Of a DNA stretch of 64,000 bases, positions 1-11,995 are shown in pieces. The first letter of the stretch is position 1, and every line of letters starts with the position of its first letter. Source of the DNA: Prostheceraeus crozeri (taxonomy: Eukaryota > Platyhelminthes > Polycladida > Euryleptidae); NCBI GenBank assembly GCA_907163375.1, contig CAJQUW010016138.1:1-64000 (forward strand), written 5' to 3'. A program made the position numbers and the translations under genes. The notes beneath the pieces are model-generated. The model worked only from the letters and a program-made list of their open reading frames with translations, had not been told where the DNA came from and made no database searches.

Positions 1-1200
1 TCAATTCGTCTCCGTGATAGAGACAAGAACTGATGGTTCATTCTCGCAAGCTTGGCCAACTGTTGGGAAACAAGTGCAATGGAGATTTTATGAGGTAACC
101 TGTGGCAGATAGCTAAATGTCGCCCTGGCGGTCAGAGTACAACGTTGAGACGAAACATTGCAAACATGACGCAGAGAGGTTTCACAAGGATTACCATTGC
201 CCACGTCCCGTGCAGCTACGGACTTCACCGCTGTCTCGAAATCACCCACAGGAAGTATCACACCGAAAATCGTGCACCGTCCATGACTTGATCGCCAGAC
301 ATGAAAACCGGTGGAGTTGGTAAGAGGTTGGCAGACTTTGATCAGCTTGATAGCAAGCCGCAGAGAGCTTGATTCACCAGCGTTTTGCAATGGAGATGTT
401 TAGAGGCCACCCATGACAAGATAGCTAAGACTCAACCGATTGGCGTTCAAAGTGCTACGTTGAGAACTGTGTCAAATGCCCAACATGAGACATGAGTTGT
501 CCCAGCGGTTACGGTCTAAACTATGACACACTCCCTTGCCACACTTATCACTACGGCATCGTCCGCCGTCCCGAAGGAACACCCTGTCAGTGGAATATTA
601 CAGCAAAACTCTCCGTGTCTTGCTCGCTTTCAGTGAAAAGCTGCTTAGTCCATATGTGGCTCAGACATCATTAAAAATCATCTAGTTGACTTCATCAGGG
701 TCGAAAACCCCAGAAAACCTCCAAAACTAGTGAATTTAAATTTTTCAACTTTTTAGCACTACGTATGACATTTTATAAGTAGTCTATCACTTAGGGCAGG
801 TCAATAGCGACCGAACCTTTTTTGAATCAAGTCAAACGGACTTGTAGAAGCAAAGTTACAAGCCTTTAAAGTTTTGGAGTCTTTTATGGCCTGGAGACGA
901 AGGCCATCTCCTGGCTAACCTCTAAGTCTGACGCCTTAGCTGATATCAGCAATGAAATTTTCTAAGTCGGTTTCTTACAGAAACCCGGGATTTGGAATGT
1001 CCGAAGCTATCATCGGAGCTCAGAGAGACGACCTACCTCTGACAATCGCTCTCTTCTAAATGAAAAGTCTCTGTCGGTTCCCGCTTATATAGTGTGTGGC
1101 GATCAGCTGATGACGTAATACCCATCATCCAAACACTGAAAACCCGTCTATCTCCGGTTCTAGTGCTCCGATTGAGCTGGAAATATACCATTCCCATGTA
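1..1200 (-). repeat. Inverted-repeat arm, matching 60.0-61.2 kb
   Basis: This stretch is the reverse complement, with scattered differences, of about 60010-61235. Shared words include CAATGGAGATTTTATGAG, CCTGTGGCAGATAG and TCTCCGGTTCTAGTGCTCCG. It holds a noncoding module that recurs in all three Polinton-like copies. Short open frames here (for example 492-674) are by-products of that module, because the same frame reappears wherever the module does. Confidence 0.8.
1083..1093 (-). promoter_or_regulatory. TATA-type promoter of copy L
   Basis: On the minus strand ACTATATAAGCGG matches the TATA context at 60.1 kb (ACTATATAAGTGG) and, more loosely, that at 18.73 kb in copy 1. In every copy it sits just inside the terminal repeat. 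By analogy with copies 1 and R it should start a transcript whose first exon is short and noncoding. Confidence 0.55.
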
Positions 1201-1589
1201 GAATTTGACGCTGAATCCGAATCTGACCTCCGTTTTCCCATCCAATGCTTCGTTTTGGCTCTACGGTAGGCAGCCATCGCAAAAATTCTAACTCGTTTTT
1301 TCGAAAAATGTTGAAAATTTTTCTCTCCGATTGACTTGACACTTACCATGCTGATAGAGAATTTCACGCTGATTCCAAATCTGAAATCCGTTTTCCAATC
1401 CGATGCTTCGTTTTGAAGCTACAGCCCAAAACGTCCCAAATTCTAACTGTCGTTTTTCGCCAATGTCCCAAAATCTTAAATGGCGTCTCACATCTAAACG
1501 AAGACAGATATGAACAAGCCGATTCTTTCAGTGAATTTGTCTCGCTCCCAGCTTTCAAACGGGCTATGGCACGACAAAATCCGTCCACT

Positions 1590-1850
1590 AGAAGCAAAGT
1601 TGGAAGATCGGTGCCGGGGGGGGGGAGGTCAGAACTTTTTCTCTCCGATTGAGTTGGGAAGAAGTTCCTAGACCCAACTTTGACCTAAACGTCCGAATTT
1701 GCACTCCATTTTCCCATCCGAGGCCTCCTTCCTGTCGAAAATTGGACTTTCTCATCCCAAAACCTCCAACACCTGCCTTTTTCAACTCTGAAGGTCTCCT
1801 GCCATTTTCCTTTCTTTTCCTCTTCCTTCCCCCTTTTCCCCTCCCCTAAA
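1590..1850 (-). repeat. Terminal-region unit, innermost copy
   Basis: A single copy of the unit found in tandem at 4.66-5.7 kb: a G run (1617-1625), TTTTTCTCTCCGATTGAGTT, then CTCCATTTTCCCATCCGAGG and CCTTCCTGTCGAAAA. It is separated from the other units by the low-complexity core. Confidence 0.7.
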
Positions 1851-4400
1851 CCCAAGAAAAAATTTAAAAAATAAAATGAGGATAGTCCACCCACAAACTG
1901 GAATTCTTTTATCAACTCAAACTGCCATTTTTCTTTTTCTCCCCCTTCCGGGGTCTTTTTTTCCCCCTCCCTTTCCTCTCTTTTCTCAGAACTTTTTTAG
2001 CTTTCAAATGAGCTATTGCACACGACTTTCTACTTTCTCTTCTCATCTTTCTTTTCTGTTTCTTTTCCTCCTTTTACATTTTACTTTCTAAAAACAAAAA
2101 AAAAACGACTTTCTCTTTCATCTATTCCTTTTCCTATTTCTTCTCTTCTATCTATTAATGCAAAACAGCACCCAAATACAACTATTGCAACTAATAATTT
2201 AATGCACAACTATTGCAAGCAAAGCAACGCAAACGAAACTTTCTACTTTTCTTTTCCTTTCATCTATTTTCCCAACACTTTCTATCTTCTTTCTATCTTC
2301 TAATTCTTCTTTTCCTTTCTTCACTTTTCCTATTCTTCATTCTCTTTCTATTTCTTTTCCTTTCCTTCTCTTTCTTCTTCATATACTATTTCCTTCTTTC
2401 TTTCTTTCTTCTTTCTTCTCTTTTCCTTTTACCTTTTCTTCTTTTACTTTCATTTCTACGTCCTAACGATGGATGTCTAAGTCTACAAAAACCAAGTTGG
2501 AAGTTTGGCAGGCAGGCGGGGAGGGGGGGGGGGGTGGGGCGGGGGGGATGTGGGGTGTGCGGGGGTGCGGCGTGTCTGCTTTTCGTGGGTTGTGTCGGGT
2601 GGTTGGCTGTGTGTGGGGGTTGTGGAGGTGCTGTGTCGGCTGTTGTTGGTGTGTGGTTGGGGGTAGGTTGGGGTCCGGCTGTTTTGTGGCTGTTGAGTGG
2701 GTGGGCGCGTGTTTTGGTGGGGTGGTGTGTTGTTTCTGTTGTGGCGTGGGTGGGTTTCTGGGTTGTGTGGTGGGCGGGGTGGTGTTTTGGTGGGGGGGGG
2801 TGTGGGGTGGGTGTGGGTGTCGGACGGTGTCGTTTTTGGGTCGGGGGGTTGGGTCATGTTTTCTGTTGTGTTTGATTGGGTTCTTCGTTTTCCTTTTTTT
2901 TTTTTGTTCTTCCGTCTCCTCGACTTTCGTGTTGGCTTCTTGTTTTGGTGGTTTTTTTCGTTCTTGTTTGGTGTGGTCTGCGTTTTGCTTGTTTTTCTTT
3001 TTTTGTTACTGTCGTTTCTTTGTTGCTGTTGTGGTTGGTTTGTGTGGGGCTTACCCCTTACCCAAAAAAAAAAACCAACACCACCCCCACCCCACCTCTA
3101 AGCAAAATGGCCGGCCTTAACCACTCCCCCCCCCCCACCATTTCCCAACACGACGCCGACGTCCGCCTTTAAGCCCACCTCACAACAATACTCCCCTGAC
3201 TCCAAAAATCCCCACCCCTTATCCGCCGAGTTCCATCCGAGGGGCGATCCGAGGCACCGCCGCCTCCTCCTTCCTGTCGAAAAAATGGACTTTCTACTCA
3301 CATCCCCCAAAAACCTCTCTCCAAAAAACCTCGCTGACTTTTTTTTTTTTTTATTTTTCCCCAACTCTGACACTGTCTGACAGGTAAGGAGATCCTGAAG
3401 CAACATCACTCAGGACTTCTCTGAGGGGAACCTCTGAAACTCTGAACGAAGGGACAGCAGAGACTGCTGGAAGGGGACGGTTTCTTTCTTTCTTTCTTCT
3501 GGGCAACTCTGCATCTGGGACCACTGAAAAATTTATTTTTTTTTCCTATTTTTTTTTTTTTTCCCACTCTGGCCTGAACGGATTCTCCAAGGTTTCTTTC
3601 TTTCTTGTTCTTTGTTGCTGACTCCTTGGAACTCGGGACGGTTTCTGCCATTTTCCTCCCTAACCCAAAGAAAAAGAGTGGTCCAAACTGAGCTTGTCCC
3701 CAAACCTTTCTCAAAGACTATTTTCACCCAAACACCCACCCCCCATCCCACTATACCATCCCATCACTCCATCATCACACCCCCCAATCCAATCACCCAA
3801 CCCCACAACCCCATCTTCAACCACTCCTAACTCTCACCCCTCCACCACAATTTCCACTTTCACCCCTTTCCACCACACTTTCCATACCCCCCTCCACCCA
3901 CCCCACTTTTCATTTTCCCCCCCAACCCCCCCCATCCATTCCCACTTCCACCTATTCACACAATCACCACCCCCACCCCACATCAAACCAACCCTCCTTC
4001 ATCCCCAAAACCCAAAATTCCCCCCCCCACTTCAATCAATCACATCACTATTTTCCCACACCCATCCTCATCCCCAATATTTCCCCCCTTTATCAACACC
4101 CAACTTCCTCCCCTACCACCAACACAAAACTCAAACACCCAACTTCCCTATGCCTTTTGGCTTTTTTCTTTTATATTATTTCCTTCCATTACCACTACAA
4201 ATTTTATCGCACTTTTTTCCACTTCCTTTTCACGTTTTCATTCAACAACTACTGCTTCTCATCACTGCCTTCTTTTCCTTTCCTTTTTATTTTATTTTAT
4301 ATTTCCCCTCACAACATTTTATTTTTTTTTTTATTATCTTATTATCCTCAATTTTTCATTCCTTTTTTTTTCTCACTTTTAGTTAATTATTTAGGTTTTT
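1850..4400. repeat. Low-complexity core with strong strand-composition switch
   Basis: 1850-2460 is rich in T and C (CTTTT-like). About 2510-3058 is G/T-rich with very few A. From 3060, and most strikingly about 3712-4152, the plus strand is C/A/T with almost no G; the last part reads as G-free for roughly 440 bases. Fragments of the 330-bp terminal unit are recognisable at 2470-2510, 3230-3300 and 3400-3720, so the core is probably decayed or misassembled terminal-repeat sequence. Long open frames here follow from base composition and are not genes. Confidence 0.75.
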
Positions 4401-4659
4401 ATTAGCTATCAAATTGAGCATATTGCAGGAAACAATAAAACACACAATGCACATTTCCAAAGTAAACACACCAAGCACGACTTTCTATTTTTTCTATTTC
4501 TTTACTTTTCCTTTTTCTCTTTCTGTTCTGTTCCTTCGTTCTCTTCTTCTTTTCCTGCCAGCTATCAGTTTCTATTCTCTATTTCTTCTTTTGTCATCAC
4601 TACATTCTGTATTCTATTCTTTCTTCTATTGCCACTGCAAATGCAACAATGCAAAAAAA

Positions 4660-5700
4660 ACACAACATTCAAAAAACGACTTTCTACGATGTCTACAACC
4701 AAAGTTGGAAAGATTGGCAGGAGGAGGGGGGGGAGGTCAGAACTTTTTCTCTCCGAATATGCGTGGAAGAAATTCCTAGACCCATACTTTTGTGGCCAAA
4801 ACGTCCGAATTTGCACTCCATTTTCCCATCCGAGGTCTCCTTCCTGTCGAAAAATGTACTTTCTCATCCCAAAACCTCCAACACCTGACTTTTCCAACTC
4901 TGACGGTTTCTTGCCATTTTCCTCCCTAAACCCAAGAAAATGAGTCCAAATCTAGCTTTTCACTGCCTTTTTCTCACTTTTAGCTTTCAAATGAGCTATT
5001 GCACGACTTTCTACGATGTCTACAACCAAAGTTGGAAGTTTGGCAGGAGGGGGGGGGAGGTCAGAACTTTTTCTCTCCGATTGAGTTGGGAAGAAGTTCC
5101 TAGACCCAACTTTGACGAAAACGTCCGAATTTGCACTCCATTTTCCCATCCGAGGTCTCCTTCCTGTCGAAAAATGGACTTTCTCATCCCAAAACCTCCA
5201 AAACCTGACTTTTCCAACTCTGACGGTTTCTTGCCATTTTCCTCCCTAAACCCAAGAAAATGAGTCCAAACTGAGCTTTTCACTGCCTTTTTCTCACTTT
5301 AAGCTTTCAAATGAGCTATTGCACGACTTTCTACGATGTCTAACACCAAAGTTGGAAGTTTGGCAGGAGGGGGGGGGGGAGGTCTTCAAAACTTTTTCTC
5401 TCCAATGTCGCTGGAAACATCCTTCCTAACCCAAAATTTCACGTAGAGTCCGAATCTGGCCTCCGTTTTCTCATCCGAGCACTCCTTCATGCCGAATTCC
5501 AGCCTTTCTCATCCCAACACCAACATCCACCCTTTCCACACTCTATTCCTCACACATCACCTTCCTTGCCACCCCTTGCTGGAAAACTCCTTCCTTCCTT
5601 CCAGAGGGGGGGGAGGGACCCGTTTCCTCCTCTCGGACCCATTCCTCCCAACACATCCTTGGCCCTCTCCCTCACACTTCCTTCCAGAGGGGGGGGGCTG
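4660..5700 (-). repeat. Tandem ~330-bp terminal units
   Basis: Three neighbouring units start near 4680, 5010 and 5328. Each holds ACGACTTTCTACGATGTCTA, AAAGTTGGAAG, a run of eight or more G, TTTTTCTCTCC, then CTTCCTGTCGAAAA and CTCATCCCAAAACCTCCAA. The middle two are close to identical; the one next to the terminus is more diverged. The same unit occurs once or twice in the termini of copies 1 and R, so unit number varies between copies. Confidence 0.85.
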
Positions 5701-5761
5701 AGTCAGCCTGATGACTCAGCATTTCACATTTTGTCCTTGCGTCTGCAATGTGCTTACTACT

Positions 5762-5940
5762 GATCACTACTTGATCTAAACTCTCTGTCTCTTTCCTTAA
5801 CAAAACTTCAAGTCGAGAAAGACCATCTCCAGGAATAATTAATCGACTCACACCGAGCTTCAGTAAAACTGAATTTCCAAATTTTTTACATATCCATCGG
5901 AATTCATGCTATTCCTTTTGATATGGAGTTCAGTTTGGCC
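5762..5940. other. Short unassigned interval
   Basis: Sequence between the copy L terminus and the Tc1 remnant. GATCAC at 5762-5767 is the candidate target duplication of copy L; its partner would be off the window. Nothing else is recognised. Confidence 0.4.
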
Positions 5941-6700
5941 ATTCATCCATATCGCAGCACAAAGAAGCAATATTTTACCTCTGTGATTCGGGCAATGTCA
6001 AATGATCAGGAATTGCATTATCTGACCTCATCCAAACTCTCAAACGGCCATCGCAACCTCTGAGACAAACAGAAACTTCATCAGTCTAAACAACTCGATT
6101 ACAATGAGGATGCCAGTGGCAAGGCTGTATCGCCCATTTCAGCCTCAAGCTCTTTTGCTTGACGGTTAATTCGATCCCTGATTGTCTCCTGCGGCTTATG
6201 AAGTGCTCACTTTTCAGACGACGTGTCACCGATATGGCAGAAACCGACGTTTTCATATATGAACTCCTCAACTGGCCAAATACAAAGTGGGATCGCTTCT
6301 TACCAAGCGAATAATGATCCGACCTGTTCAAAGCTTGATTTCTTTCCTTTCCGACCGGATCCAACTTTTCTAGGACGGGAAAAAAATTAGTTTTCCACCT
6401 TTGACGTTGTTGTTTGGGAGAACTACTTTTCGGCAAACAAGCCGTTCGGACTGTCCTTCTGACAAAAGATTAGAAACTTTGCCGTCCAAAAACTCTTTCA
6501 CAAGCTTGGACTCGGTCATCATAACATAAGATGAGTACGGAACCGAATAGAAACTTTGTTTACAACTTATCTGTGTCATCCAACAATTTGATTTGAATGT
6601 GCAGAGCAGACTTCTAGACACCATAGATATTGAAAGCGTGAAAATGACCTCGTTAGCGCTAAAAGATGTAAACAACTTTTCAACAACATTCAGAAACAAC
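5941..6700 (-). pseudogene. Tc1/mariner-type transposase remnant
   Basis: Minus-strand conceptual translation gives RLKWAIQPCHWHP followed, in another frame, by TDEVSVCLRGCDGRLRVW. This is the Tc1 pattern around the second catalytic acid: RL.WA..H..W, then (S/T)DES.F.L.G.DGR..VW. Upstream, about 6.37-6.70 kb, a frame contains a weak helix-turn-helix-like stretch. Frames change several times and stops are frequent, so this is an old dead DNA transposon. No terminal inverted repeats were found. Its right part may be cut by the insertion of hAT-1 at 6744. Confidence 0.55.
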
Positions 6701-7479
6701 AAATCATGGAATAAATTTGGAACATCATATCTTCTCTAAAAGTCAGGCTTGCCGTGGAAATTGATTTTGAATTTCCATTCCCATCCCATTCCCACGGGAT
6801 TTTTGATGGGAATCTCATGGGAATTCCCATTCTCACGGGATTTTTCAGCATTTCCCATCAGAATTCCCATGGCTCATTACTCTTCTGATATACGGTTTAT
6901 GGTTCTCTTCTTTCAGACTACAAGTCGATTAACGGATTTTCGTAATTGAACTGATGAGATTAAGCGCTTTTAGTTGACCTATCTTTTGGATGAAAAAGTA
7001 TTGGCATATCAATCTATCTTATTTTGTAATTTCCAAAAATTGCAAGTTTTTACTAATTATCAAAAATATCTATCATTTTGTTTCAGGGATTAGTCAATCA
7101 ATAAAGACGACTTCATCGAGATAGTCTTCGATTACATATAGGCCTATACATACACATATTCGCATGTCTATTCACTCTGATTCCCTTCATGCGGTGCCGT
7201 ACTTGTGATGAACATGGCAAACTTCTAGCTCATCGCAATATCATATTTAAGTTTACAATACAAGTACAGTGCCTGTATGCAAGCAATGAAGTCAATACTT
7301 CGCCTACGCATATTTCTATGACTTATCAACAGAAAACAACTACTGATTTAAGAATATGTGATAATACGCTCGCTCGCATCCCATGTATTTAGGTACGGTG
7401 TAATTCCAATTCTATCTAACTTTGATGATAAAGCCACAAATGCAAAAAGACAAATTTATATTCGAGAAACAAACGTTCA

Positions 7480-8045
7480 TTGAAAATTTGTCCAAGGATT
7501 GACAAACGTTGCTGCTGAAAAGGCATCAAACATTAAAAAATATCAATGGATTGATGAAAGCTACATATTATAAAAACTCTCCAATGTAGGCCCTATTATG
7601 TATAAAGGCCTACGAATGACAGTACTACAATCTAAGAATAGCAGATCTTCAATAAATTATCAATGGACTAACAACCGTTACTTTGAGACCCGCGTGATGC
7701 CGAATGAAGACCATCGATGGATTAACAAGCGTCACTTTGAAAACCATCAAGGCAAAAGCAAATACTCAAGAAAATATCAATGGAATAACAAACAAAATGC
7801 GGGTATAAAAACAATCATGAGAATAGCAGATACTGAAGTAAAATATCAATGGATTAACAAACGCAAAACGCTACCATTCGGCAATGAAGGCTATCAAGAG
7901 AATAGCTGATGCTCTAGAAAAATATCAATGGATTAACAAACGTTTCTGCGGGTATGAAAATCTAGAGAATAGCCGATGCACTAGAAAAATGTCAATGGAT
8001 TAACAAGCGTTGTTATGAAATATATCAAATGAATAACAAATGTTC
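7480..8045 (+). repeat. Degenerate minisatellite inside hAT-1
   Basis: At least eight diverged copies built around AATATCAATGGATTAACAAACG, often followed by a GAGAATAGCAGATNCT-like word, with a period near 60 bp. They lie between the end of the transposase frame and the 7.4-kb side of the element. The plus-strand open frame across 7598-7909 is a product of the repeat. Confidence 0.75.
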
Positions 8046-8065
8046 ATGCAAACCTAGGAACTGAA

Positions 8066-10123
8066 TTATGATACAGTCTCTAACTTACAAGCATATTTTG
8101 TGTAAATCATAGCGCTGAGCTTGCCAGGCTTGAGCCTTTTTCGAAGCTTTGATAAGAGAATCCCCGCCTCGCTGAATTGTCTTTCTACAGAAGCCGATGA
8201 CACTGGGGTGGAAAAAAGAATTTTTGCACATTTTGACAAAAGTCTCATTTGTGGTCCTTTCTCTTTCCAAAAATCTTTGGTCGGATGTCTGGAGGCCACA
8301 CGAATGGTCTCAAAAAGCAACATTTCTGTTTCAAGTTGTTCATGAAGCGAAGTTTTCATGCGCTTTGGGAGTGGAGCAAACAATGTCTCAGACGGATCGC
8401 TGGATGTCGAGGGCTCACGTTCCTGGTTATCACTGACTTTGTCCGTGGGGATATCAGATATATGCATTGAATCAAGCAGCTGATTCAAGTAGTTCACAAC
8501 ACTCGATTTGAATCCTTGCATCTCCTGCTCCCATTCATTCATGAACACCTGCAATTCTCGGGTCCTTTTGTTGGAATATCTAAGAGTTTTCACTATATCC
8601 AAAGCCGTGCTGTAGACATCAATGCCTGACAAATAACAAGCCGCTTTTGCAAATGATGAACCACAATATGGCCACAGCTTCTTTCACATCTGGTTTCGTA
8701 GAAGGCAGCAAGTCTCCCGAGCGATGGCAGGCACTTCTTCACTAATCTGCATTTGGAACAAGTGAATATCCAAAGTAAGATAGTTCAGGTAAGATAGATG
8801 AGAAGTTGGCTCATCAACCTCAACTCTGTCAAAGAAGCACTTGACGGCTTCCATAATATCCAACAGAGATTTCAGTGAAGGTAAAGGTGGCAAATTGTCA
8901 GATACATGACAGTCTTCTTCTGACAGAAATACAGTGTAGTTGTCCACCGCAGATCGAAGTTGAGAATGTTGAAAGCGCCATGGGCGAGTCACGCTTTTGT
9001 CAGGAATAGCACGCTTCAGTCGCTTCGCATTTTGGTCGCGTACATCATAGAAAGATTCCACAGAAGTCAAATTAGACAGCATGCCACTTAGTAATTCTGG
9101 TGGAGACTTCTCGAAAACGTCTTTGACACAAGTCGACAAGGCATGTTCGGTACAACCAATTCTATCACCCAAGTTCAGCGTCGTTGGATAACGGCCGTCG
9201 AACGCTGCGACCATTTTCGGTTCGTTGTCACTAACTATAAAGATGGGTTGAGAGAGCTCACCATGTTTTTCATCATCCGGTGACTTAATGCATTCTTCGA
9301 GAATTTTGAAAATGAACGAAGCGTCGTGTGGTACATCATCCAAATCACAAATCTTAAGTGGATAACTGAACCAACGCCAATCTTTATCGAGTCCACAAGC
9401 AACAATAGCAAAATAAGAAAGTCGATGTTCATGTCTTCCAGACCAAAAATCAATCATGCATGATACACCAGCATCCGGATCGTTGAGACTGTTTCTAAAA
9501 TGATGTTGCAACTTCGCATGGGATTGCTCTCCCTCAGTCATTAACCGCGATGAAATGTAAGTTCGTCCGATGGAATAGTCATTGATCTTGTTGTTTCTGT
9601 GCGTTACCGAAGAAGCGAAGTTTTCGCAAGAAGATGTAATTTGAGCCATGGCGTTGATGGACACAGTCGGATGGGCACAAAAAAGCTTCACTACATGCTG
9701 CTGCCATTGTTCTTTTGCTTCTTTCGGAAGAGGAGGCTTGCTTGTTGATGGAGCACACTGAAAACTTCGGTGAATGGTGAGTTGATTGGACGTCAACGTC
9801 GCCGGTGCGCAGTTTTTCTCGAGATGGCGCTTTATTGAACTGACCCCACTCTGGTTGACCCACTGTTCTCTTGTCTTCTTAAACCAAAGAAACAATTTCT
9901 TACAGGCATCACAATAAAGGAAAGGGGCCAACAATGGTTTCTTGTCGTCTCCTGAGCTCTCGGCAACCGGTGATATGTCCACTTGCACGGGCTTTATCCT
10001 CGAATCAAGATTGGCACTACCACTGGTTAATGACTTCGGTGGAGGAACAAAAGATGCACGAGCAGCAGAAATGTGCTGCTGCAGAGTTTTTTTGTCTACT
10101 TCGAAGAACTTGTTCGAAGACAT
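8066..10123 (-). pseudogene. hAT-1 transposase, one nonsense codon
   Basis: A cut-and-paste transposase of about 685 residues, starting at 10123. Near residues 70-110 a BED-type zinc finger reads CDACKKLF ... GVSSIKRHLEKNC. The RNase H-like core shows IDFWSGRHEHRLSYFA (first acid) and IVSDNEPKM (second acid). The last 100 residues are the hAT C-terminal dimerisation domain: PVSSASVERQFSEAG, then LRKRLKPGKLSAMIY. One in-frame TGA at 8684-8686 divides two parts in the same frame; the sequence between them (KKLWPYCGSSFAKAACYLSG) reads as normal hAT protein. So the gene is nearly intact and the death is recent, or the strain carries a single mutation. Confidence 0.9.
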
Positions 10124-10858
10124 CGCAGCGACGACCTGCCTCAGAGTGGGAACTGAAGTTGCAGATGATTGTAATTACATCATATAGCTCGGTTCCTCTT
10201 CGGTCTGCAGCCTAATGAATCATCGCCAAGCGTCAATCAGGGGAAAAGAATGTTTTGCGAGCTCACACTTGAATTGTCAAAAGTTGCGTAAGTGAAATTG
10301 ATCATGCAGCGCACGGGGCGAGAGAATCGGTCGGTCACTGATATGGATACTGATTCTCCTCCCGTCGGTTGACGATGGGAATTGACAGACAGCCTCAACA
10401 GATAATTACATAATCCAGGTTCTCTCTCTCATTCAAGACAGATATTAGTCTTCTTATAAGATTGATAAGCCAAGAAAAGAATTGTTATGATGATGGTTAC
10501 CGACCCGTGTTTTGTCACCCTGACCCAATCATGTTTTTTTCAGACAAGGACAGCCTGCTTACTGTAGACACACCTGTACAATGTACATGTATAAATGTTG
10601 TATTTTCACTTCAATCTGTGCGTCATTCATGAGCGACTTCGCCTAGTCATCCAGTAAGATGAGCGCAACTACAGCCTGCATTCTCGCTTTCTCACAACCT
10701 TTGCAAACCAAAAAAGAGTTGATACTTTCAAATAAGATTTAGATTTATCTTATTTTGGTGATCAAAATTTTCCTTTAATTCCCATGGGATTCCCATGACC
10801 TGAAGCAAGATTCCCATCTCATGGGAATTCCCATTCCCACGGCAAGCCTGCTAAAAGT

Positions 10859-11215
10859 ACACCGATTTTGACGAGTAATACATCAGAAGAATGCTCAGAG
10901 AAAGCCCTTTCACCTCGTGTTTGATTCATTATCATGCACACATGCTTCCATATCGAAAATTTTTTTGAAAGTGGCGATTTTCACGTTTTGACCTTTGTCC
11001 ACCGTAAACAATGACGGATGGAAATATATAATGGCTCATCGAAAAGCTGAGACCATAAGCTCTCGAATGGCGTATGGCATGTCAATGTAACATGAAATTG
11101 AAAAGCAGGAGAATCGATTGAAGTTTGACACAATTTAGGTGGCCCGTTTTTTGTGATCAGTTGTTGAAACAAGTCGATCCAAGGATATCCATGGTCAAAC
11201 ATATAAAGTACTTCT
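10859..11215. other. Unassigned interval between hAT-1 and LINE-A
   Basis: About 350 bp. A 73-codon minus-strand frame (10981-11202) has no recognisable motif. Removing hAT-1 joins this to the Tc1-bearing sequence at 6.7 kb. I see no RNA gene or repeat. Confidence 0.4.
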
Positions 11216-11995
11216 TAAATGTAGATTGAGCAGTCTACAATCCGCTATCTATGACTTCTGATATTCACTGCCTTTTCGATGTACTCGTCTATTCGTCTAA
11301 CATGCCCAATGGTCAAAGAATTCATAAACCCATAGAAATATGATCGAGTAGCATCTTTCAGATGCGGTATGAAAGCACTTCTTTCATTTTTGCAAGCTGG
11401 ACATGCAACAATAAAATGATAGATATCTTCAGTTTCTTCTTGGTCACATAATTTGCAGACACAATCTCTATCTGTATTACGATTTTGATAGGTACCTACT
11501 TCTGCTGCTAGTGTGTGATTTCCAGTTCTTAGTTTGACAATGTCATTAATTTTGATTTTATCTCCACTATCCATCAAATAAGGTTTTAATTCACATTGAA
11601 ATCTACAAAGCTCTAAGTACATTAATCCTTTATTACTATGCTTGGCACTGTCGATCCAATCTTTCCTAACGAATTCAATTACCGCGTCAGCAATTAATTT
11701 CCTTGACTTTCCACCGCATTCGAAACTTTTTATCTCTGAGCAATTGACTGTATCAAACAGTTTAGATATTCTAACATACCATGAATTTCGATGCGCTTTA
11801 TTGTCTACGCTGCACTTAATGTTTTTAAAGATTCGCGCTACTAATCTTTTATCATTGTTCTTATTTAGTTTTAGAAAATAATTCATGACAGACTTATAAC
11901 AATAAAATTCCATCGCTTTGGCTCCAAATTCACCAAAAATGCAATAATTAGGAGTGGTCATTCTTAAATGATAATATTTCCCCCGTCCGATCTGT
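11216..11995 (-). mobile_element. LINE-A, 3' segment (C-terminal ORF2)
   Basis: The frame 11245-11961 is the end of a LINE ORF2: LRTGNHTLAAEVGTYQNR, then CKLCDQEETEDIYHFIVACP, a C-x2-C-x(n)-H-x4-C zinc-binding tail seen at the C-terminus of several APE-type LINE clades. The copy at 40.34-40.74 kb (LINE-A2) shows the same block, LRTGNHTLAAEVKTYQNR, and a similar 3' end. Its continuation upstream on the same strand is at 16.03-18.02 kb; LINE-B separates them. Confidence 0.85.

Larger units (their letters stand above)
1..5761 (-). mobile_element. Polinton-like element, copy L (one end only, terminus at 5761)
   Basis: Fossil end of a Polinton (Maverick)-like element running off the left edge. 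Read on the minus strand it starts AGTAGTAAGC at 5761, the same AGTARTAA start seen at both ends of copy 1 and at copy R. Then come GC-rich sequence, tandem units of about 330 bp, a low-complexity core, a TATA box near 1.09 kb, and about 1.1 kb of noncoding sequence that is an inverted copy of 60.0-61.2 kb. No coding part of the element is visible here. The other end and its target duplication lie outside the window. The family is inferred from termini shared with copy 1, which does carry Polinton genes. Confidence 0.65.
6744..10850 (-). mobile_element. hAT DNA transposon, hAT-1 (full length)
   Basis: Both ends read CAGGCTTGCCGTGG inward (6744-6757 and the complement at 10837-10850). They are flanked by a perfect 8-bp duplication CTAAAAGT at 6736-6743 and 10851-10858, the hAT hallmark. 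Subterminal sequence at both ends is rich in CCCATTCCCAC / ATGGGAATTCCCAT words, probable transposase binding sites. Length is 4107 bp. The transposase gene (minus strand) fills 8.07-10.12 kb and a minisatellite fills 7.48-8.05 kb. Confidence 0.93.

Noticed and set aside
492-674. Frame MSCPSGYG... seen also at 60446-60691 and 23445-23633
   Set aside because: It moves with the noncoding repeat module; the frame is not kept over the whole module and has no domain.
2213-3172. Long open frames of 98-220 codons on both strands
   Set aside because: They follow from A-poor or G-poor composition and translate to runs of Gly/Val/Trp, Phe/Leu or Pro/Thr with no domain.
3694-4405. 230-codon Pro/His/Ser-rich frame and an overlapping Phe-rich frame
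   Set aside because: The plus strand lacks G here, so stop codons other than TAA are excluded; composition explains the frames.
5489-5763. Small frames near 5.5-5.76 kb
   Set aside because: They lie in the terminal repeat and are not kept in copies 1 or R.
9934-10215. Plus-strand frames over the start of the hAT-1 gene
   Set aside because: Antisense to a clear transposase N-terminus; no motif.
10981-11202. 73-codon minus-strand frame
   Set aside because: No motif and no neighbouring promoter or partner; kept only as unassigned sequence.
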